Shown here one piece after another: positions 6,848 to 10,277 of a stretch of 10,277 bases of DNA (its first letter is position 1; each line of letters starts with the position of its first letter). The position numbers and the translations under genes are program-made. This stretch comes from an uncultured Erysipelotrichaceae bacterium (GTDB taxonomy: Bacteria > Bacillota_I > Bacilli_A > RF39 > UBA660). The notes beneath the pieces are model-generated. The model saw only the letters and a program-made list of their open reading frames with translations. It did no database searches and was not told where the DNA came from. The stretch lies in assembly GCA_902783915.1 (NCBI GenBank), contig CACZSX010000076.1:1-10277 (forward strand), given 5' to 3'.

Positions 6848-7450
6848 TTATTCTCCTCTATATTTTAAATATAATTTCATTAAAATACTATTTATTATAT
6901 ATGTTATTGTAAATATAACAGCAAACCATAACACTGACATATATACTGGTTGCTTATATACATATAAGAACGGATATGGCCCTTCTAATATTTTAACTAT
7001 ATTTAATACCAATAATACCAGAGCATATATAAATGTTAATGATACACTATATAAATAATCCTTCTTATTAACGTTTATATTATCAAAAAATATTAAACAG
7101 ATGGATGAAAATATAGGGCATAATAAATGATGGTATAAAAGTGGCCCAGCAAATAACATATAATCATAATTAAAATTATGCATAGGTGCTAATATAAATA
7201 TAACTACTATAAATGTAAGCATAAGACATGAAGTAGTAACATATTTAAATATTTCTAACCATCTTGGTATCTTTTTATTACTCATCAAATATATTAAAAA
7301 CATTGTTGATGATATAAGAGCAAGTAAATTACTATCTTCTGTATAATATTCTATAGATAATTTATGTGTATACGTATAACAAACAATAAAACCAATTATT
7401 TCTAATATAACTATTAATAGATTAAACAATATTGCATACTTCTTTTTCAT
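6848..7450 (-). CDS. Polytopic membrane protein, Pr6Pr/AIG1-like (tentative)
   Basis: A 200-residue integral membrane protein with about six hydrophobic segments (near residues 7-26, 41-57, 71-89, 97-121, 131-152 and 169-192) and basic ends. Motifs in order are YYTEDSNLLAL (Thr37, Ser40, Asn41), LLYHHLLCPIFS (His107, His108, Pro112) and EGPYPFLYVY (156-165). A Thr-x-x-(S)N motif in an early helix and a His before a hydrophobic-Pro segment resemble the bacterial Pr6Pr membrane family and, more distantly, AIG1/FAR-17a proteins, whose eukaryotic members use an intramembrane Thr and His to hydrolyse lipids. That relation is my recollection by motif, not a search result, so enzymatic activity is only a possibility. 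The start is fixed by an ATGA overlap with the MazG-like gene; a G-rich stretch (GGGG) upstream is a weak ribosome site, so coupling is likely. Confidence 0.75.
   Translation of the reverse strand: MKKKYAILFNLLIVILEIIGFIVCYTYTHKLSIEYYTEDSNLLALISSTMFLIYLMSNKKIPRWLEIFKYVTTSCLMLTFIVVIFILAPMHNFNYDYMLFAGPLLYHHLLCPIFSSICLIFFDNINVNKKDYLYSVSLTFIYALVLLVLNIVKILEGPYPFLYVYKQPVYMSVLWFAVIFTITYIINSILMKLYLKYRGE
6851..6859 (-). promoter_or_regulatory. Ribosome binding site embedded in the upstream gene's end
   Basis: AGAGGAGAA on the minus strand covers the final Arg-Gly-Glu codons of the membrane-protein gene and is positioned 4-5 nt before the ATG of the 65-codon gene. It fixes that gene's start and implies translational coupling. 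Confidence 0.75.
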
Positions 7451-7764
7451 TTTTTTACCCCACTTAAAAATATCTTTTTAACAAAAGCTCCTCTTTTTTC
7501 TCTTTTTTTATTGCAAGTCTTAATTATGTCTTCTAAAGATTTGTTTTCTAGTTTAGCAAGAGCTATCATTACTTCCAACATATCTGCTAATTCCTCTATT
7601 CTATCTAAACCACTAGATGATAAAACTTCTTGTAATTCTTCTTCTAATTTCTTTTCTAATTCCAATTTATATTCTTCATCATTTAATATTCTAGTAATAG
7701 GTATTTCACCACTAGACTCTATTATTTCAGGTATTTTATCTCTTACTAATTTATTATAACTCAT
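7447..7764 (-). CDS. MazG-like nucleoside triphosphate pyrophosphohydrolase
   Basis: A 105-residue all-alpha protein of the MazG/phosphoribosyl-ATP pyrophosphohydrolase superfamily, which cleaves NTPs or dNTPs to monophosphate and pyrophosphate. It opens YNKLVRDKIPEII (3-15), typical of the short single-domain group. The metal-binding pattern is complete: EExxE at residues 42-46 (EELQE) and ExxD at 58-61 (ELAD). KKREKRGAFVKKIFL (86-100) is the usual C-terminal signature. The likely role is cleaning damaged or non-canonical nucleotides in the cytoplasm; the substrate cannot be read from sequence. It is the first gene of a three-gene operon and overlaps the next by ATGA. Its own ribosome site is weak (GGTGAT at 7773-7768). 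The stop is TGA. Length fits the family, and no residue of the metal site is missing. Confidence 0.88.
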   Translation of the reverse strand: MSYNKLVRDKIPEIIESSGEIPITRILNDEEYKLELEKKLEEELQEVLSSSGLDRIEELADMLEVMIALAKLENKSLEDIIKTCNKKREKRGAFVKKIFLSGVKK

Positions 7765-7779
7765 AACATCACCAATATA

Positions 7780-7808
7780 ATTTTAACATTTAATATAAAA
7801 AGTTACAA
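7780..7808 (-). promoter_or_regulatory. Candidate promoter of the MazG-like operon, overlapping a terminator
   Basis: On the minus strand TTGTAA (7808-7803), a 17-nt spacer and TAAAAT (7785-7780) with extended -10 TGT are present. The -35 lies in the descending arm of the terminator of the preceding gene. The predicted start would leave a leader of only about 8-10 nt, near the weak GGTGAT ribosome site, so translation may be almost leaderless. Confidence 0.5.
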
Positions 7809-7820
7809 TAAATGTAACTT
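7797..7820 (-). terminator. Intrinsic terminator of the large metallopeptidase-like gene
   Basis: Minus-strand AAGTTACA (7820-7813) pairs perfectly with TGTAACTT (7807-7800) over loop TTTAT, and the T-run continues to 7797. The two A of the gene's TAA stop form the base of the stem. The stem is AT-rich, so efficiency may be moderate and some readthrough into the MazG-like operon is possible. Confidence 0.7.
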
Positions 7821-10277
7821 ATTTTTGCATATCAGGAAGAGTTGTTTCATTAATATGATTTGCTACTATTTGCGCTACCTCGTCTTTAGTTAAATGATAT
7901 TTACCATCACTATCAGCTTCTATATCACTATTTACTAGACATTCATCAAAATATGCATAATAAGGTTCATAAGCCATTACTGGTCCTTTTATATAATCAT
8001 TAATTAACATTCTAGAACCATCTGTAAAATATGCATAAATGTTTCCAAAATCAGCTTCAATAATTTGTATTAATCTAGCGGGGATCTCTTCTCCATCTAT
8101 AACTACTATTAAAGGATCATTAAAAGCAATATTTATCTTATGATTATATAATTCTATCTTTTGACCATTAGTATCTTCTTTTTCAACCTTTATATATTCT
8201 CGATTCACAGATATTTCTGGAAGAATTGAATCTAAACCAAACAAAGTATCTTCTATAATTTCACTAGATAATAACTCATCTATACAACTATTAGGTGCAA
8301 CTCTAGTTCCTTTTAAATACATACTATATGGTATTGCCACAGAATTTCCTACAATATTACCTTTTGAATATAGTACTTTATCACCATCAGTTAAGTTATA
8401 TGCACATTCACCTAATTCATCCTTGCCTAATTGCAATAATATATTTTCGCTTAATTCACCATCATATATCTTACTACCATCACTTAATGTAAAGGCATTA
8501 TCATAAGTTATTTCACCATTTATTCCTATTGATTGCGCAAATTCGCTTATATTTTCCTGAGTCAATATATTTTTACCATTATGATTGCAAAAATATTCAA
8601 TCAATTTTTCTCTTGTATCATCATTTAAAAGATAATAATTTGATATTCCTCTATCAATATCTAATGTAATAAAACCATCTTCTGTAACGCATTCTATATT
8701 TGTTACATTTGGTGATACTAAAATCATTTTCCTGCAATTTTCATTATATTTTCCATGTATTAAAGTGGCTGTATCATTATTTACTTCATTAGTAGATAAA
8801 TAATATATGCCATCTTTTTCTATTATACCTGTTACATTCTCTAATCTAGAATATGTTTCTTCTAAGGCCAATTGTGAAAGTTCATCTTCACTTAAAACAT
8901 ATTTTCTAGTAGCTTCATCTTTAAACCTATTATAAAATTCCTGCCAATATTCTTTATATAAATCTGCATTCCATATCAACGTATTAAAATCATCATATGC
9001 TTCTTTTAATTCACTATAACTGTTACTACCATTTATTATATTATTAAATATTCTATTTAACATTAGTTTTTGATTTTGTTCAGTAGCATCTTTGATAATA
9101 TTACTTCCATTTTCATCATATAACATATATGATGTTAATAATTCGTCGATAGAATCTTTAGAATAAACCTGCTTATTTTGCAAAGCTGCTTCTACTATTG
9201 CTTCGCGCATATATATTTTTGAAGATATACGATCCGTTTCTTTTTTATTGCCTTCATAATCAAAATATGTAGTACCGTTAGATATATATATATTACCATC
9301 TATAATTGATACATAACGCATATTTTTTGCTATAAATGCTGAAGATTCAGTTATATATCCATTTCTTAATAATAAATCGCAATATTCATTAAGATATTCA
9401 GCCAAGTATTCATCCATTTTATTGCTGCTTTCTAAATATTCCTCAGTAGTTTCACATCCATTACCCTTACAACCAGTAATAATATCCTCAAATTTTTTAA
9501 ATGATTCATACGGGTTATCTTTGTTTATATTTGCCATAGTTATTTTAAATAATTCATCCAATACTTCTTTATTTTCGCTTATTTTTGTCCCTACACCAAG
9601 ACTTCCTGCTGTATCAGTATTACATTGAAAGAAATCAATAATGTAATCAATATCTACATCCGGATATTTTTCTTTTAATTCATTTATTAATGCTATAATA
9701 CCAGAAGAGTTATATGCATGATAATTAAATTCATCAGTATTATATAAGAAAAAATCTAATACTAACCCCTCTATAAAATACCCACATTTATCTCCGTATA
9801 ATTGAGATGCCATCCTATCAGTTATTGCCTCTGCTAAAAATGCTCCACTACCTTCATAAAGATTTACCCATTTGCCAGAAACTTCAATTGATAAAATATG
9901 TGCAGCATGAGCTAATTCATGAGCAATTACAAAATCTTCTGCATTTTGCGCAACTTTTATTAGTTTTCTACTTGCATTACAATACCCATCAATGTACAAA
10001 TTTGTTTCTTCCTGCAGTTCCTCTGATGACACATATTCTATTGTATAGTCTTTCATACTTTCATAGTAAGCTCTAAGATTCATCCCAGGATCTAACTCTA
10101 ACATACTAGAAAGCAAATTTATAGCAATAGTTTTTTCTCTCTCACCAAAATTCTTATTATTATTAATTGCTAATATAACATCATTTTTTGTTACAGTCTG
10201 ATTATGATTTACTCTTTCTAAATATTGAAGTGATTCTTCATAATTCATATCGTAACGCCATCCATATGGATCTGCTG
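7819..10277 (-). CDS. Large protein with HELAH zinc-metallopeptidase site, N-terminus outside window
   Basis: The frame is open through the right edge. The first ATG inside it (10248) has no ribosome site, and the preceding codons read ADPYGWRYD without a stop, so the gene almost certainly begins beyond 10277. Counting from that Met, a metallopeptidase-type site is clear: VIAHELAHAAH (His110, Glu111, His114), then FLAEAITDRMASQLYG with a candidate third ligand Glu140 and Asp144. This is the gluzincin-like HExxH...E arrangement. The remaining 650 residues are acidic, rich in Asn, Asp and Tyr, and match no family I recognise. They include a Cys pair (260, 265; CKGNGC) and two similar short stretches, DGIYYLSTNEV and DGKYHLTKDEV. 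No membrane segment is visible. A signal peptide, if any, would lie outside the window, so cellular location is undecided. The gene ends in its own terminator. The peptidase site is convincing; activity and substrate are unknown. Confidence 0.8.
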   Translation of the reverse strand, partial: ADPYGWRYDMNYEESLQYLERVNHNQTVTKNDVILAINNNKNFGEREKTIAINLLSSMLELDPGMNLRAYYESMKDYTIEYVSSEELQEETNLYIDGYCNASRKLIKVAQNAEDFVIAHELAHAAHILSIEVSGKWVNLYEGSGAFLAEAITDRMASQLYGDKCGYFIEGLVLDFFLYNTDEFNYHAYNSSGIIALINELKEKYPDVDIDYIIDFFQCNTDTAGSLGVGTKISENKEVLDELFKITMANINKDNPYESFKKFEDIITGCKGNGCETTEEYLESSNKMDEYLAEYLNEYCDLLLRNGYITESSAFIAKNMRYVSIIDGNIYISNGTTYFDYEGNKKETDRISSKIYMREAIVEAALQNKQVYSKDSIDELLTSYMLYDENGSNIIKDATEQNQKLMLNRIFNNIINGSNSYSELKEAYDDFNTLIWNADLYKEYWQEFYNRFKDEATRKYVLSEDELSQLALEETYSRLENVTGIIEKDGIYYLSTNEVNNDTATLIHGKYNENCRKMILVSPNVTNIECVTEDGFITLDIDRGISNYYLLNDDTREKLIEYFCNHNGKNILTQENISEFAQSIGINGEITYDNAFTLSDGSKIYDGELSENILLQLGKDELGECAYNLTDGDKVLYSKGNIVGNSVAIPYSMYLKGTRVAPNSCIDELLSSEIIEDTLFGLDSILPEISVNREYIKVEKEDTNGQKIELYNHKINIAFNDPLIVVIDGEEIPARLIQIIEADFGNIYAYFTDGSRMLINDYIKGPVMAYEPYYAYFDECLVNSDIEADSDGKYHLTKDEVAQIVANHINETTLPDMQK

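Noticed and set aside
7447..7449. Possible Mollicutes genetic code (TGA read as Trp)
   Set aside because: TGA here forms a classic ATGA start-stop overlap at the natural end of the MazG domain, and Trp in the conserved S2 motif ERWLGG is encoded by TGG.
7511..7759. Plus-strand open frame opposite the MazG-like gene
   Set aside because: The minus-strand frame has complete MazG metal-binding motifs; the opposite frame is a Ser-rich mirror without a start signal.
7800..7820. GTTACA/TGTAAC inverted repeat as an operator like the one at 4673-4700
   Set aside because: It sits at a gene's stop codon and runs into a T-tract, so terminator function explains it.
7858..7908. EF-hand or dockerin-like calcium loop near the C-terminus of the large protein (DSDGKYHLTKDE)
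   Set aside because: The acidic positions do not fit: the residue that should be the position-12 Glu is Lys, and there is no flanking pair of helices of the right type visible.
9422..10076. Two plus-strand open frames opposite the metallopeptidase-like gene
   Set aside because: They overlap a long coherent frame with an HELAH motif and show no ribosome sites or recognisable domains.
1..10277. CRISPR arrays, insertion sequences, tRNA genes or attachment sites
   Set aside because: No spaced direct repeats, transposase, paired terminal repeats or cloverleaf-forming segments were seen; intergenic gaps are all under 170 bp.

Overview
The window is a very AT-rich stretch of a low-GC Gram-positive (Bacillota) genome with tightly packed genes. 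The rpsB-tsf pair and the cell-wall genes (a GH73 autolysin and an LCP-PASTA protein) point to a walled member of the Bacilli/Erysipelotrichia side, probably an uncultured gut lineage. That placement is inferred from protein style, not from a search. TGA, TAG and TAA all act as stops and Trp is coded by TGG, so the standard bacterial code fits.

Layout. Positions 1-1836 (minus strand) carry the translation operon rpsB-tsf; tsf runs off the left edge. The operon has a strong extended -10 promoter (1944-1972) and a leader of about 100 nt with two small hairpins. S2 has an unusual charged tail that ends in a Rho_N/SAP-like module. Positions 1996-4605 (minus) encode a secreted peptidoglycan glucosaminidase of 869 residues with accessory domains, closed by a terminator whose loop holds the stop codon. 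A 159-bp divergent intergenic region (4606-4764) contains a promoter for each flanking gene and an inverted repeat between them. Positions 4765-6627 (plus) encode a membrane-anchored LytR-CpsA-Psr protein with a substrate-binding-protein-like insert and a C-terminal PASTA-like domain.

From 7764 down to 6649 (minus) there is a compact three-gene operon: a MazG-like pyrophosphohydrolase, a polytopic membrane protein resembling the Pr6Pr/AIG1 group, and a 65-residue protein of unknown function. The first two overlap by ATGA; the last two are 1 bp apart. This operon converges on the LCP gene at a shared bidirectional terminator. Positions 7819-10277 (minus) hold most of a large protein with a HELAH zinc-metallopeptidase site. 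Its frame is open to the right edge, so its true start lies outside the window.

How they work together: the autolysin and the LCP protein are divergent neighbours that cut peptidoglycan and (by family) attach polymers to it, so shared control is plausible. The other blocks look functionally independent. I see no mobile element, CRISPR array, tRNA or rRNA. No obviously new multi-gene system is evident; the most unusual items are protein architectures (S2 plus Rho_N-like, LCP plus SBP-like plus PASTA, the large HELAH protein) and the divergent operator candidate.
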